Below, piece after piece: positions 11,876 through 23,097 of a stretch of DNA of 64,000 nucleotides. Where the stretch lies: the NCBI RefSeq assembly GCF_004337985.1, contig NC_043742.1:4949259-5013258 (forward strand), given 5' to 3'. The translations under genes were made by a program, and so were the position numbers. How positions within the stretch are numbered: the stretch's first letter is position 1; each line of letters begins with the position of its first letter. Under the pieces are notes generated by a model. The model was not told the DNA's origin. It ran no database searches and saw only the letters and a list, made by a program, of their open reading frames with translations. Source of the DNA: Pyricularia pennisetigena. Its lineage: Eukaryota > Ascomycota > Sordariomycetes > Magnaporthales > Pyriculariaceae.

Positions 11876-13129
11876 TGAGGCTCCTTCAGACGGCAAACGG
11901 ACTCTCCGACATGCCCGTGTAACTGCATGAGTTTTGCAAGCTATTTTTCTTCTCTTTGTTTGGGGCGACAGCAACAAACGGCAGCTGCGAATAGTCGTCC
12001 GACGGTTCCGACAACGGCCCGTGCGACTCATAGAGCCAGAATAGGAAGGAATACGCTTGCTAGCTAAGATAGGTGGCTCGGTGACTAGAAGTCAGAGAAG
12101 CAGAGAACAAGAAGGGGGGGCTCGGCATCAGTGCTGGCTCTGGCTGCCGGCTAGGGAATCCATCTTTCTGTTATGCCGGACACGATTTATGCTTCATTCC
12201 TTCGGGGAGTTTTGTCAAATCGGTGGTTCAACATGGCATTTAGGTTGGAACTAAGTGTTTGATCAACCATAAAGGATATTGAAGCTTACGCACTCGGTTA
12301 TAATTCTAAATGCTGTATAGCGATTTTTTTTTTCCAGTTATAGAATACCCGCCTTAGTCTTCACACTCTCTCTCCGTCTGCACAAAGTGCTGCACGGCCT
12401 AGGCCAATGTACACTACACTGGCCTACTGCCACTACACCCTCCGTAATCTGGGCCCTGTCTGGCTGACGTGGCCAGTTGTGTTTAAATCTTGTCGTTTTG
12501 TCAAGCTTGATACGGTTGTATATTACTAATTCAACCGGGCGCTAATCATTGTCCATATATCTGCGATAATTAAAGCCGAGTAGTCTCGTCATATGTCGAT
12601 GCATTCCGTGTTACCTCGAAGAGAACAAGACGGCGAAAAGAAAAGAAAAAAGCAAACCCCGATGATCTATTGCTGAGACGATTCAGGGCTTTACATCTGC
12701 CATGAGTACCATCATCCTTGTCCGCCCCAGGTAATCTACAGATGGCCTTCCTGCACGGATGAGCTTTTGTCTAATCCATGATACTGAACAGTTCTCACAT
12801 GAATGTAGCCGCTCGTCCCATGTTTTCTTCCTCTCTTTTGTTCCAGGATGCGGGCGTGTGGACACTATATGCATGTGCTGCAAGGCGGACAGGGTACATA
12901 GCACGCATTTGATGAACTGCCCGTTTAAGCAACCTTTTTGCCAGCCGGCATATCTGAGTCGCTCAAGAGATGACCGGTATATGTACCTAGTTAGCCCCTG
13001 TTAGACTTTGGGTAACCGTGGAGCTTGGGGTCATTTACCATCATACGTTCTCGAGAAAAGCACACGAGTGCCCCGGATTGGCAACTGTACTGTTGTCTTT
13101 GCGAACCCATCGGCAACCAACACAAGAAG
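11048..13129. other. Intergenic spacer, 2.1 kb
   Basis: No gene is supported. Several short open frames lie here but none resembles a known family or has good fungal splice structure. The main landmark is a run of 37 A at 11837-11873. Confidence 0.55.
11837..11873 (+). repeat. Homopolymer A37
   Basis: An uninterrupted run of 37 adenines, about 790 nt downstream of MRF1. It could be a slippage-prone microsatellite or a remnant of a retroposed tail. No flanking duplication longer than a few bases is visible. Confidence 0.95.
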
Positions 13130-15424
13130 ATGCATTGTCTGCTATCCACATCAGTATGGCTTCTCCTCCTGCTGGGTGAAGCCACCGGACTCCGCAGCTT
13201 GCAACATGTCGGCAGAAGGGATCCAGAATGGCTACGATCGGTCTTGCTACAGGACTACGAAGTGCCAACAGAGTCGATAGAGGATGTGACTATAACAACA
13301 ACACAGACACGCGGTCTGGTGCGCAGAGCTCAACCTCTTTTCCTGACGGACAAGACAAGAAGTAAGCACAGCCGTTGCTGGAAGAAGCGGTGGAAGACTC
13401 GACAAAAAGGTTTCAAGCTGACAAGGAACAACAAAAGAATTTGCTGTGGATGGCAACGCCATACCCGAAGTCAAGTTCGATGTGGGCGAGTCCTATGCTG
13501 GACAACTTCCCATCAGCAACAACACGACCGAGGAGAACAAGCTTTTCTTTTGGTTCTTTCCGAGCCAAAATCCAATGGCAAAAAAGGAAATCATGATATG
13601 GTTAAACGGAGGGGTACTGAAAACAACCCGTTCATATTCTGTCTGCATTTGTCTTTTTTTTTTTTGATGCTTTCTGTCCTTGATTTCTAACCACGAGCTC
13701 TTTCTCAATGACATGTAGCCCGGATGTTCATCCATGGCAGGTCTGATGCAAGAAAACGGCCCTTTTATGTGGCAGAGCGGCACTTTTCGCCCAGTCAAGA
13801 ATCCATACTCATGGACAGAGCTCACCAACGTCGTCTGGATAGAGCAGCCCGTTGGCACCGGCTTCGCCACCGGCAAGCCCAACGCCACCAGCGAGGAGGA
13901 CGTGGCTCGCCAGTTCCTCGGCTTTTGGCGCAACTTTGTCGACACATTTGCGCTCCAGGGCTACAAGGTCTACATCACCGGCGAGTCCTACGCGGGCGCA
14001 TATTGCCCCTACATCGCCGACGCCATGATCAAGGCCAACGACACGCAGTACTTCAACGTGACCGGCATGCTGATATACGACCCCGTCATCGGCGAGGACT
14101 CCATGCAGGCCGAGGTGCCCGTCATGGGTCTCGTCAACGCCTGGCCGGGCCTGTTCCCCTTCAACGACACCTTCCGGGCCGACCTGCAGGCGAGGGATGC
14201 CAAGTGCGGCCTGACAGAGTTCATGACCAATGGGCTGAGCTATCCGCCCAAGGGCCCATTGCCATCCGTGTCGCCGATCGAGAAGGATAAGGCTTGTGAG
14301 AAAATCTTTGATGATGTTTACAGGGCTTCATTCGAAATCAACCCCTGCTTCAACATCTACGAGATCACCCAGTCGTGCCCCCTGCTATGGGATGTGATGG
14401 GCTGTAAGTACCATCCTTATGCTGCGCGTATTTCTTCCCCAAGCATGTTTTTTCTTTGTTCTTTTTTTTTTTTTGCATTGCTTTGAGTTCTAACTCGTCC
14501 TGCTTTCTTGCGCTTCTTTAGTCCCTACCTCTTTGACCTGTAAGTTACAGTGTGATCCATGGCACCGGTAGTTACCCCCTACGCTCCGGCTGAGGATGAG
14601 CAATCATTCTTCAACCGTTAGCAAACCTGCACCTCCTGGAACCGCATTACACACGAGCACAACACATCATTCCCCGGGTCGCTGCAGCAGGATGACTAAC
14701 CCCCGGCGCTCTCCCAGACGTCCCCGAAGGCGCAACCGTCTATTTCAACCGCAGCGACGTCAAGCGCGCCATCCACGCCCCGGAAATCGACTGGGAAGTG
14801 TGCAAGGACGGTATCTTCCAGAACAGGACGGACCGGTCGCCGCCGTCGTCGCGTGCGGCGCTGCCCAACGTCATCGACCACACGCAAAACGTCATCATCA
14901 GCCACGGCGCGCTCGACATGGTGCTCATCGCCAACGGCACGCTGCTGTCCATCCAGAACATGACGTGGGGCGGCAAGCTCGGGTTCCAGTCGCGGCCGTC
15001 GGCGCCCTTCTACGTGCCCCGCCACCGGCAGGACTTCAGGTCCAAGCAGGGGCTCGCCACCCTGGCCGGCAGCGGCGTCATGGGCTTCACCCACACCGAG
15101 AGGGGCCTGACGTACGTCGGCGTCGAGATGAGCGGCCACATGGTGCCCCAGTACCAGCCCACCGCCGCCTTCCGCCACATCGAGGTCCTGCTCGGCCGCG
15201 TCGCCAACCTGTCCTCCACCCAGCCCTTCACCACCCAGATGAACTATACCCAGCCCAAGCCCTCGGAGCTAGGCGGGCCTCCCGCCACGGCAAACAGCCC
15301 ACAGGGGGGAGCGCCTGGGTCCGGAAGGGGTAGCCCCAAGTCCGACTCTCCTCGGCTGTCCTCACCTAGCGCGCTTTTGCCTCTGGCCATACTGGTCAGC
15401 TTGGGCTTTGCGTTAGTTTCCTGA
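13130..15424 (+). CDS. Secreted serine carboxypeptidase, family S10
   Basis: Five exons: 13130-13361, 13438 (or 13426)-13613, 13719-14403, 14522-14539 and 14718-15424, giving 605 (or 609) residues. A hydrophobic signal peptide covers about residues 1-22. Family blocks are [40 protein letters not shown] and [10 protein letters not shown]. The triad is visible: Ser about 226 in TGESYAG, Asp about 437 in HGALDMVL, and His about 511 in [10 protein letters not shown]. Several NxS/T sites fit a secreted glycoprotein. It should remove C-terminal residues from peptides in acid conditions outside the cell or in the vacuole. The last 60 residues are Ser/Gly/Pro-rich and end in a hydrophobic stretch ([14 protein letters not shown]), which suggests GPI anchoring. 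Exon 4 is just 18 nt. The second exon has two in-frame acceptors 12 nt apart. Confidence 0.9.
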
Positions 15425-15708
15425 GCTGCCCAGGGTTAGGCGGGCCCTGGAGGGCTGCTTTGAGTCCTGTGTTGAGTTTCCTAGTATTAATGCCTGTTAG
15501 AAAGACTTTTTGAAATTGTAAATAAAAAAATTAGGTTTTGGATGTTTTGCAGTCCAAACAGGACGGATGCTCATCGCAAGGTGACTAAACCTAGTAAAAC
15601 CCAAATGCCAATTATATATACATAAACTCGGAAGTCGCTGAGAGCTTTAAACAACCGTTAACCACGACTTCATGGAAACTACCAGAATAGCGGCCACAAG
15701 GGCGAAAA

Positions 15709-15736
15709 TTTTTTTTTTTTTTTTTTAAAAAAAAAA
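15709..15736. repeat. T18-A10 abutting homopolymers
   Basis: Eighteen T followed directly by ten A. Transcribed in either direction it could fold as a weak hairpin. Confidence 0.9.
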
Positions 15737-15885
15737 GGGTCTCCTCTGCTGAACCATTGTAGGACACTGGCGGCTATTTACTCGACTGTAACACCTGCTA
15801 TAACTCCGGGTTATTGCCTACCGGCTAGTCATCAACCTTTGGTTATCTTGATAGAAAATAGCGACGTAGATAGATGCGGAAGCTT

Positions 15886-15950
15886 TGTTTTTTCTGTTTT
15901 TTTTTTTTTCTTTGTTTTTTTTCCAAAAAAAAAAAAAAAAAAAAAAAAAA
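15886..15950. repeat. T-rich tract followed by A26
   Basis: A nearly pure T tract (15886-15922, broken by C and G), then CC, then 26 A. The arrangement is an imperfect inverted repeat with a 2-nt gap. The 7-mer GAAGCTT lies on both sides, at 15879-15885 and 15959-15965. Confidence 0.9.
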
Positions 15951-16452
15951 TAATACATGAAGCTTAAAAAGACATGCCATTCGTTACTTTTGTGAGCGGA
16001 GACTGAAAAATACTTAGCATCGGGCTACCGTCGCAGAGCGGCAATGAAACCAACGAAATTTGACATGATAACCAGGCACTTATCCTCTCGGATTTCTTTA
16101 TGGTGCAAGGTATGCAGTCATCGCCAATTTACCTCCTCTGCCGACCTGCCTCCCTTCGAACGCTGCCGTATACTCCAGACACTCCTTCCGCGTTCGAAAC
16201 CCATAACGCCTTGCTGTAAAGCGAGTAAAAGATAGAGACTGACAGTTGAAAGTACATTGTATACAAGGGCTTTGTGATCAAGGAGTGTTCTGTGCCCAGC
16301 CGGTTCACCGGCTCTTCGGCCGTCCGGCTCAAGACGTAGCTTGTAAAGGGCAAGGTTAGACAATGAATAAAGCCCCGATGGGCCTATGTCTGGGTATAAA
16401 GAGTATTTCGAATTGGTATGTGATCAAGTCTCAGGGTGGTGTGACTTGAGGT

Positions 16453-17169
16453 TCAAACTGTGCCGGACTGCGCTTCCTTGGCTCTTCTGGTGAGCTCGAT
16501 TATGTTGACGAGACCGGTATTACGCAGCCGCTCGAGCACCACCAGCATGCCCTCGCGACTCTTGCCGAGCTGATCCAGGGTCTTGGTAGATGCCATATTC
16601 TCAATGCTCCGCTGGATGCCCTTGGTCCCGAGACGCGAGAACCAGCCCTCCCGAGGCTCTTGCTGCTGTTGCTGCTGCTGCTGCTGCTGTGACTGTCCGA
16701 TCTTCTCCCTAAGCTTCTCCCCAAGCCTAGAACGAAACACGACGTTTGTTTCCACATTGGTCGTGGTGGCACTGTTGTTTGTCTCAGTCGGTGCTGTGTA
16801 TGTCTGCTTCTCCACGACAGATAAAACCCCGACAAAGTTGAGGTTTCGACTCTCGGTCTTCATCCAACCTTCTCGTATGTCTACGATGCTCGTCTCGAGA
16901 ACATAAGATGCCTTGTTGTTCGAACCGCCGCCGGTGATGCTCGTTGGAAGTAATTTGAAGACTGCCCCAGGCAGGCGTGACTTTTTTAAATGGATGCGTG
17001 TTGTGTGAAGCCTGCCATCGGCATCCACATGGCTCGAGATTGTGTCGGTACTGAGGACATGGGCCGCAAAAGGGTTGATCTGCGGAGAGCAGTAGCGGAG
17101 GAAGAAGGCAAGTGTTACGGTCGGAAACGGGTGGGAGTATGTGTGGTTGGTTGTGTGAGTGAGAACCAT
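16453..17169 (-). CDS. PRELI/MSF1 domain protein (Ups family)
   Basis: Single exon of 238 residues. The start at 17169 is the Met of MVLTHTTNHTYSHPF, which matches the usual first strand of the PRELI/MSF1 fold; the open frame continues 22 codons upstream without resemblance. Family marks are the HTYSHPFPTVTLAF start, NPFAAHVLSTDTISSHVD, GRLHTTRIHLKKSRLP and SYVLETSIVDIREGWM. Ups proteins shuttle phosphatidic acid or phosphatidylserine between mitochondrial membranes together with Mdm35. A TATATAT element lies about 100 nt upstream. The region after residue 150 is variable and has a run of 10 Gln (codons at 16660-16689), within a basic region that also holds LREKIG and GWFSRLG. Which Ups paralogue this is cannot be told here. 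Confidence 0.82.
   Translation of the reverse strand: MVLTHTTNHTYSHPFPTVTLAFFLRYCSPQINPFAAHVLSTDTISSHVDADGRLHTTRIHLKKSRLPGAVFKLLPTSITGGGSNNKASYVLETSIVDIREGWMKTESRNLNFVGVLSVVEKQTYTAPTETNNSATTTNVETNVVFRSRLGEKLREKIGQSQQQQQQQQQQEPREGWFSRLGTKGIQRSIENMASTKTLDQLGKSREGMLVVLERLRNTGLVNIIELTRRAKEAQSGTV
16660..16689 (-). repeat. Polyglutamine-coding CAG/CAA tract
   Basis: Ten consecutive Gln codons, eight CAG and two CAA, in the PRELI/MSF1 gene. Confidence 0.95.
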
Positions 17170-17270
17170 TATGGCGATTTTTGTGTTGTCTCTCTCGTTA
17201 TTGTTGCCGGTCGCTGAATGAAACGAGTCGATCAAATTGAGAAGATGGTGTGTCTACCAGTGGTAGATGG

Positions 17271-17277
17271 ATATATA
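17271..17277 (-). promoter_or_regulatory. TATA-like element of the PRELI/MSF1 gene
   Basis: TATATAT on the minus strand, about 102 nt upstream of the chosen start codon. The position suits a fungal core promoter with a short leader. Confidence 0.4.
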
Positions 17278-18884
17278 GCACCTCCAACGTAGACCAAGTG
17301 AGGTAGCTAACAAAAGTTACCGGACAGTCCGGAGTAAGGTGAAAAGCCGAATAGCTAAGCCAACAGAGTATTGATCAGGGACAATGTCGGTCGCAGTGCC
17401 CTTATGCAACAACCATCATCGAAGCTGAAGATGATTGGTGGTGTGTGGAGAAGCCCTTGTGGTCAAATGAAATTTATCTGGTCTTTGAAGAATTGCCCCC
17501 AAGAGAGCGAGAGAGGTGTTTGTGGTTGGAAAGGTTTGAATAAAACAAGACGGTAGAATAGAAAGCCACAGGGCTCTTGGGTGAAGAGTGCGGTGGTTTT
17601 AATTGTCGTCACACCTGCTGTGGGACGTGAGGAAGGGCACACCACAACAACACACAATAGAACACAAAAAACGTGGACACGATAGCCAAGTCGTATGTTC
17701 GCGCTGCAGCAATCGGCACGACTTCTCGAGGGATCAGCTCATTTCGCTCGTGCTCAATTGATGGAGGCGAAACTCTCTAGCGGCATAAAGTGGGGCATCA
17801 GCGTAGAAAACGCGGAGAAGGTAAGGAGCTCATTGATTGGTCAGCCGGAAAGCAGAGGGCGTCATCTTTTCTCACTGTCACATGATTCGTTGTCAAGCTA
17901 TTGCTGCCTTAGGCGCTTAAAGGAATTCTGACTCAGCTAGAGGCCGTGACTCCGAAACTGCCCCATGCCCCACTCCATGAACCCGGATCGCCCGCCAAAG
18001 TCCGAATCTTTCCCACTGCTTCCTCCCTAGTTCTCACTCCTGCTCCAACCTACTCAACACCCCAAGGCTTCTCTCACGACCAGCGAGGCGACCGAACAAC
18101 TCAGCATGCGAAATTTGTTGCTCTGACGAAATAACCACGAAATCGCAGTCGCTCCACGCTCTTTTCGTCACGATCAATCTCGCCCTTGTGAACGAAGTCG
18201 AAAAGGCGACGCGTTAGGCTAGACCTGACACGGAATTCTGCATCTTTCTGGTCGCGTCCATCCCGCGACTTCGAGACTTGATAATCCGCGCGAAAATCCC
18301 TTCACCAGCAGGCTAACATCTCAGAGGTTGACTATTCGTCAAGTTTTTTTTTATTTATTGCTAATAAGGGTCACTGGGTGTGTTTGAGGAGGAGTTGATT
18401 CATTCCAGTCATAACTGGGTTGGATGACACCGCTCTCGGTGGCTTTGTATTGACAATTTCATTTCGTTCTTTTTTTTCATCTGCTCGTCACGGGGACCTG
18501 GTTTTGTCTGTCTCACGAGTACAATCAGAATTGATTTCCCACGTATTCACTGCCTGCAAGTTGAGAATCAAAAGAGAGAAGAGAAAAAAAAGAGAACAGA
18601 ATAAGGGACAAAGAGACACAAAGACCTGCCTACTACTACCTTGTCCAGATCACGAACGAAAACGACTGAACAAACTGCGCATCGACCTTTGCGCTCCCGA
18701 CATTCCCCCATATTTCCCATTTTACCTTTTGCGCGCTCCCATTTTTATATTGGTGTCTTGCACAGAACGGTTCCCCTCATATTTTCACAACCATTCCAAC
18801 GATCAAGGAGGACGGAGCAGAGGACTGGACGAACATACCTGGGATTCTTCCTCGTAAGACGGCCTCGGCGGTCTATCATTCACC
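17278..18884. other. Divergent spacer, PRELI and MPE1
   Basis: About 1.6 kb between genes read away from each other. It should contain both promoters and the MPE1 leader. The short frames near 18420-18946 show no family resemblance. Confidence 0.5.
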
Positions 18885-20989
18885 ATGTCTTCTTCCGTAT
18901 TTTTCAAGTTCAAATCCCAGAAAGAGCCGACTCGTGTAGAGTTTGACGGGACTGGCATTTCTGTATTTGAGCTGAAGCGTGATATAATACTCAAAAGCGG
19001 CCTCGGTGACGGCACAGATTTCGACTTGGCTATCTACACTGAAGATGGTGCAGAAGGTGAATAAAAACTTTTTTTTTTTTTGTCTCTGTATATCTATCAA
19101 TCCTTTGCCCATTACATAGAATGCTAGACTAACTTCTCATCTCCCCTTGATAAAGAGTACGATGATGACACGACAATCATCCCGCGATCTACGACTGTGG
19201 TCGCCAGAAGGTTACCTTCGATGAAGCCTGGCGCTGGGCGTGCGGCCAGATATGTCTCGGGCAAGGCACCGGTCAACGCCAAGAACAGCTCTCGCAAGGA
19301 GCAGGTGGCCAAGGCTTCCACAACAAAGGCGCCATCAGCAGCCCTGGCTCAGATGAGCAGCGCGGTGACAGAAGAGGAGAGGTTGGCCGCCATGTTCCAA
19401 GCGCAATCAGAACAGTGGACCGCGCAACAGGAAGAACTTTCTCAGTAAGTCTAGTCCTCCATCGTCTTAGCTTGGTATGCCTAGGCGCTGGTGCTAACAA
19501 ACACAATAGCCAAACACCGGTTTACAACGGCAAGCCCGGCGTCGGCAAGCGGCCAGCCAATGTTCCCGATCATGAGCCTCCTAACGGGTACATCTGCTAT
19601 CGGTGTGGAGAGAAAGGCCACTGGATCCAACTTTGTCCTACCAACGACAACCCCGAGTTTGACAACAGGCCGCGTGTCAAGAGGACGACAGGGATTCCCA
19701 AGTCCTTCCTCAAAACTGTGGACAAGGCCACCGTGCTGGGGCAGACTGGTGCTGATGGTGAAGAAGGAAAAGTGCCCTCTGGAGTAATGGTAAACGCAGA
19801 CGGAGACTTTGTCATTGCTCAGCCGGACAAGGCAGCGTGGGAGAAGTTCCAGGCCAGGACCAAGGTGTCTGCAGCCGCACAAAAGGTTGCTGTGCAGGAT
19901 GAGAAGGAGCTCCAGGATAGGGGGCTTGAGTGTCCAATGGACAAGAGACTTTTTAATGAGCCAATGAAAACACCTTGCTGTGAGAAGACGTATTGCAACG
20001 ATTGCATAACCAACGCTCTCATAGAAAGCGATTTCGTCTGCCCTGGCTGTCAAGCCGAAGGTGTCCTCATCGACAATTTAAAACCAGACGACGAAACCAC
20101 CGCCAAGATCAAGCAGTACCACGAGGAGAAAGAGAAGGAGCAACAAAAGGAAAAGGAAGCGGATGCAGCCAAGAGCCCAGCGGCAGCCAAATCCCCATCG
20201 GCAAATGACCAATCGGCCAAGACAACCGACAACAATGGTGCAGATTCAAAGGAGGCCGGAAAGGCTTCCTCCAAATCCCCCACCGCTTCTTCAGTCAAGT
20301 CACTGGCAAAAGATCCCACATCTCCTGCTGAGACCTCAACACCCAACGGCACATTTAGCAATCCCAAGAAGCGACCTGCCGAGCAACCCGCTGAGAACCC
20401 AAGGGTTCCCCGTGCTCCCAAGGCTATGCAACAACAGCAACAGCAAGCATCCCAGCAGCAACAACAGCAGCAGATGATGCAACAGATGATGAATGGCATG
20501 AATGGCGGCATGAACCCCATGGGGATGCCAATGATGCCTTTTGCTCCCATGCCGATGAACGGCATGAATGCGGGTTTCATGGGGATGCCCAACATGGGTA
20601 GCATGAACATGGGCAACATGATGAACCCCATGATGGGAGGAATGGGTGGATTCAACGGCAACGGCAACATGGGCTACCCTATGGGTGGGATGAATGGCAA
20701 CATGAATGGCAACATGCAAGGCGGTGGCTGGGGTATGAATGGAAACGGCATGCACGGCGGCATGGGCATGAACGGCGGCTACAACAACATGAACGGGCAC
20801 ATGAACGGAGGTGGCTTCAATGGTGGCTACAACAACATGAACGGTGGTGGCTACAACATGGGTGACTTTAAGCAGTTTTCCAACCAGGCGGCCACAGAGG
20901 ACGATGCCTACTTTCGCAAGCCGGTCAACCCTCACCGCCATCAAAACCGACAGAAACGAGTGCGACCGAGTGATTATCGCGAGCTTTGA
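18885..20989 (+). CDS. MPE1: Mpe1/RBBP6-like RING protein of the mRNA cleavage and polyadenylation factor
   Basis: Three exons, 18885-19056, 19156-19444 and 19510-20989, give 646 residues; both junctions close in phase. Residues 1-76 form the DWNN ubiquitin-like domain (VFFKFKSQKE..., ELKRDIILKSGLGDGTDFDLAIY). A CCHC zinc knuckle follows with Cys183, Cys186, His191 and Cys196 (YICYRCGEKGHWIQLC). A RING/U-box-like finger lies at about 295-334 (LECPMDKRLF to CPGC). In yeast, Mpe1 is a subunit of CPF, where it helps couple polyadenylation-signal recognition to 3'-end processing. The C-terminal third is low complexity: an Ala/Ser/Lys region, a Gln-rich block, then a long Met/Gly/Asn-rich segment ending in basic RQKRVRPSDY. 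That last part is much longer than in the yeast protein, as I recall it. Confidence 0.93.
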
Positions 20990-21941
20990 ACGAAATGGCG
21001 ACGGATGACGCCAGCCTTTTTCAAAACAGCCTCTCATAATTACAGAAAACCCAAGAAGTGCTCTAATTATTCAGCAGCATACCCCTTCTGGCGAATTTCC
21101 CAAGGGTGTTTGGGGTCTCTCATTTTACGGCATACGATTCGACGAAGGAATTTCTTTGCTTTTTTTTTCTTTTCTTCTTATTTTTGGATTCACCGGCACC
21201 CATGTGGCTTCCATACATAATCACCTTGATGTGATATTGTTTTTTTTTTTTTTTCAACTCCCCTACAAAGTATCCAGGAGGAGGGCTCCTGGATGGGCAT
21301 GATAGGCGTTTCTTTTTGAGTTGGCAGGGGCTTTTTCTTTTCTTTTCTTTTTCTTTTCTTGTCTTCGTTTATGGAGCGGTTTAATAACAAGGCGGGATGG
21401 ACTTAGATATTATTTCCCGGGAGGTGGTTTCTTGCAATTTCTTTCCGTCATTACGGTGGGTGACGGCGGCACGAAATAGGAGGGGTTTCTTCATTTCAAT
21501 GTATAAATAGCGACGCGGGGAGTCATGTCTCTGAGTAAGCCCCCGATACAGGAACCAGAACAGATCTTTGCACATAGGGGAATGGGAAGACTACATATGA
21601 CAAAAATAAAATGTCTTTGAGAGAAATTTACATGTTTTGTGACAGGTGACAAGGCGACAGACATATATGATATGGTGAAAACGCACGACATGCCTCTTTG
21701 GCGAGGAAGATAGATAGCTGGGCAACCAAGTAAAAACAACCTTTTGGTATTCATCTCCCTACCCTTCCAACTCCGCGCCTGATTTGTTCTATGCTATAAC
21801 CCAAATTTTATGTCATGGGCAACTAAACGTTGCACCTGACGGTGCTCCACACAAAGTGCTCAATGATTGACCCGGCATGGTGACATCCTTGATACCTAAC
21901 GTAGATACACCAATGCTTTTATTTTTCTCTTGAAAGTATAT
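20990..21941. other. Convergent 3' spacer, MPE1 and GET3
   Basis: No gene is seen. There are T runs near 21240-21255 and repeated TTTTCT units near 21330-21360. Confidence 0.55.
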
Positions 21942-23097
21942 CTACTCGTCTGCCTCAGGTGGCACATAAGGCTTGACCAGCATCTCGCTAAACTTTTCCA
22001 ACTTCTCCTTGCCCCTGACCTCTTCGATAAGCATGGGCATCTTGACGACGTTGAACTCGTCGTATAGCTCCTCGATCTGGTCCAAGTACTTCTTTTGCAT
22101 GCGGCGCCTGGCGTCGCAGTGGTCGCACTTGCTGCCCTTCTTGGGGAAGAGGAGCTGGTTGACGACAATGCAGTGCGTGTCAATGTTGTAGCTGGCCAGC
22201 TCCTGGATCATGCGCTCCGTCTCGTACAGGGACAGGAACTCGGCGATGCAGACGCACACAAACGTCGTCAGGTTCTCGTCCTTGAACTGCGTGTTGACCT
22301 CGGAGATGGTCTCGCGCAGCTGCTCCAGCTTCTCCATCATCTCGGGCAGCGACTGGCCGTTAGGCAGCTGGCCCTGACCGCCGAGGAAGCCATTGAGCAG
22401 GGGGCCGTACTGCGACGACAGCTGCGAGACCTTGGCCAGGGCCTTTTCGAGGACCGACGGGAACTGCAGGAAGCGGAGGGTGTGGCCTGTAGGTGCCGTA
22501 TCGAAGACGATGGTCTCGTACGATAGTGACTTGACCTGCTTGAGAACCTCGGCGAAAGACATGGCCTCGTCTATTCCTGGGATCTATGGGCGCAGAGATG
22601 ATATGCGTGTCAGACCAGAATACATGATATTGTTCATATGTGTCCTCCCGTTATAAACCCATATGAAGGAGAACATCGAGAGAGGGCGCGAAGAAAGATG
22701 GACTCACAGCAAAGGCCAAGTCCTGCATCATGCCACCCATGCTGGCCATGCCGTCGGCGGCCGCACCACCCTCGTCGCCGCCCTGGCCCGCCAGCAGGTC
22801 CTGCATGCTACCATTGGGGTCGATCTCCATGGCGCTGAGGTTGGTGAAGCCGTCGATCAGGCGGGCCTCCTTGCCAAACTTTTGCGAAAAGGCGTCCGAC
22901 AGGTTGTGGGCCGGGTCGGTCGAGATGAGCAGGACGCTGCGGCGCACCTTGGCAAGCTGGATCGCCAGTGAGCACGACGTCGTCGTCTTGCCCACGCCGC
23001 CCTTGCCGCCGACAAAGATCCACCGCAGGGACCGCTGGTCGAGGATGGACTGGAGCGACGGCTCCATGGAGTCGGCGTCGATGAGGGCAGTCGACAT
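21942..23097 (-). CDS. GET3: Get3 ATPase, tail-anchored protein targeting
   Basis: Two exons, 23097-22708 and 22583-21942, separated by a 124-nt intron (GTGAGT...TAG), give 343 residues, the usual length. The deviant P-loop [10 protein letters not shown] is at about residues 30-39, the switch I region has [12 protein letters not shown], and the switch II region has [10 protein letters not shown]. The dimer zinc site CDHC has its cysteines at about 283 and 286. The Met-rich helical region of the client-binding groove follows [12 protein letters not shown]. Get3 takes tail-anchored membrane proteins from the Sgt2-Get4-Get5 complex and delivers them to Get1-Get2 in the ER membrane. The start at 23097 fits known N termini; the frame is open upstream but has no family signal. 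Confidence 0.95.

Larger units (their letters stand above)
15425..16452. other. Convergent 3' spacer with A/T homopolymers
   Basis: Spacer between the converging carboxypeptidase and PRELI genes. No gene is seen. It holds two T-run/A-run pairs, at 15709-15736 and 15886-15950. Confidence 0.6.

Noticed and set aside
11825..15965. ATGAAGCTT next to two different poly-A tracts (11825 and 15957)
   Set aside because: A nine-base match could suggest related insertions, but AAGCTT is frequent in this window (also near 12280 and 27365), so chance is enough.
16160..16330. Possible tRNA B-box-like strings near GGTTTCGAACG and GGTTCACCGG
   Set aside because: No matching A box or cloverleaf could be drawn around them.
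20050..21037. Minus-strand frames rich in His/Val or Met/Ile/Pro
   Set aside because: Antisense to the repetitive Mpe1 tail; the composition reflects the MNG codon repeats.
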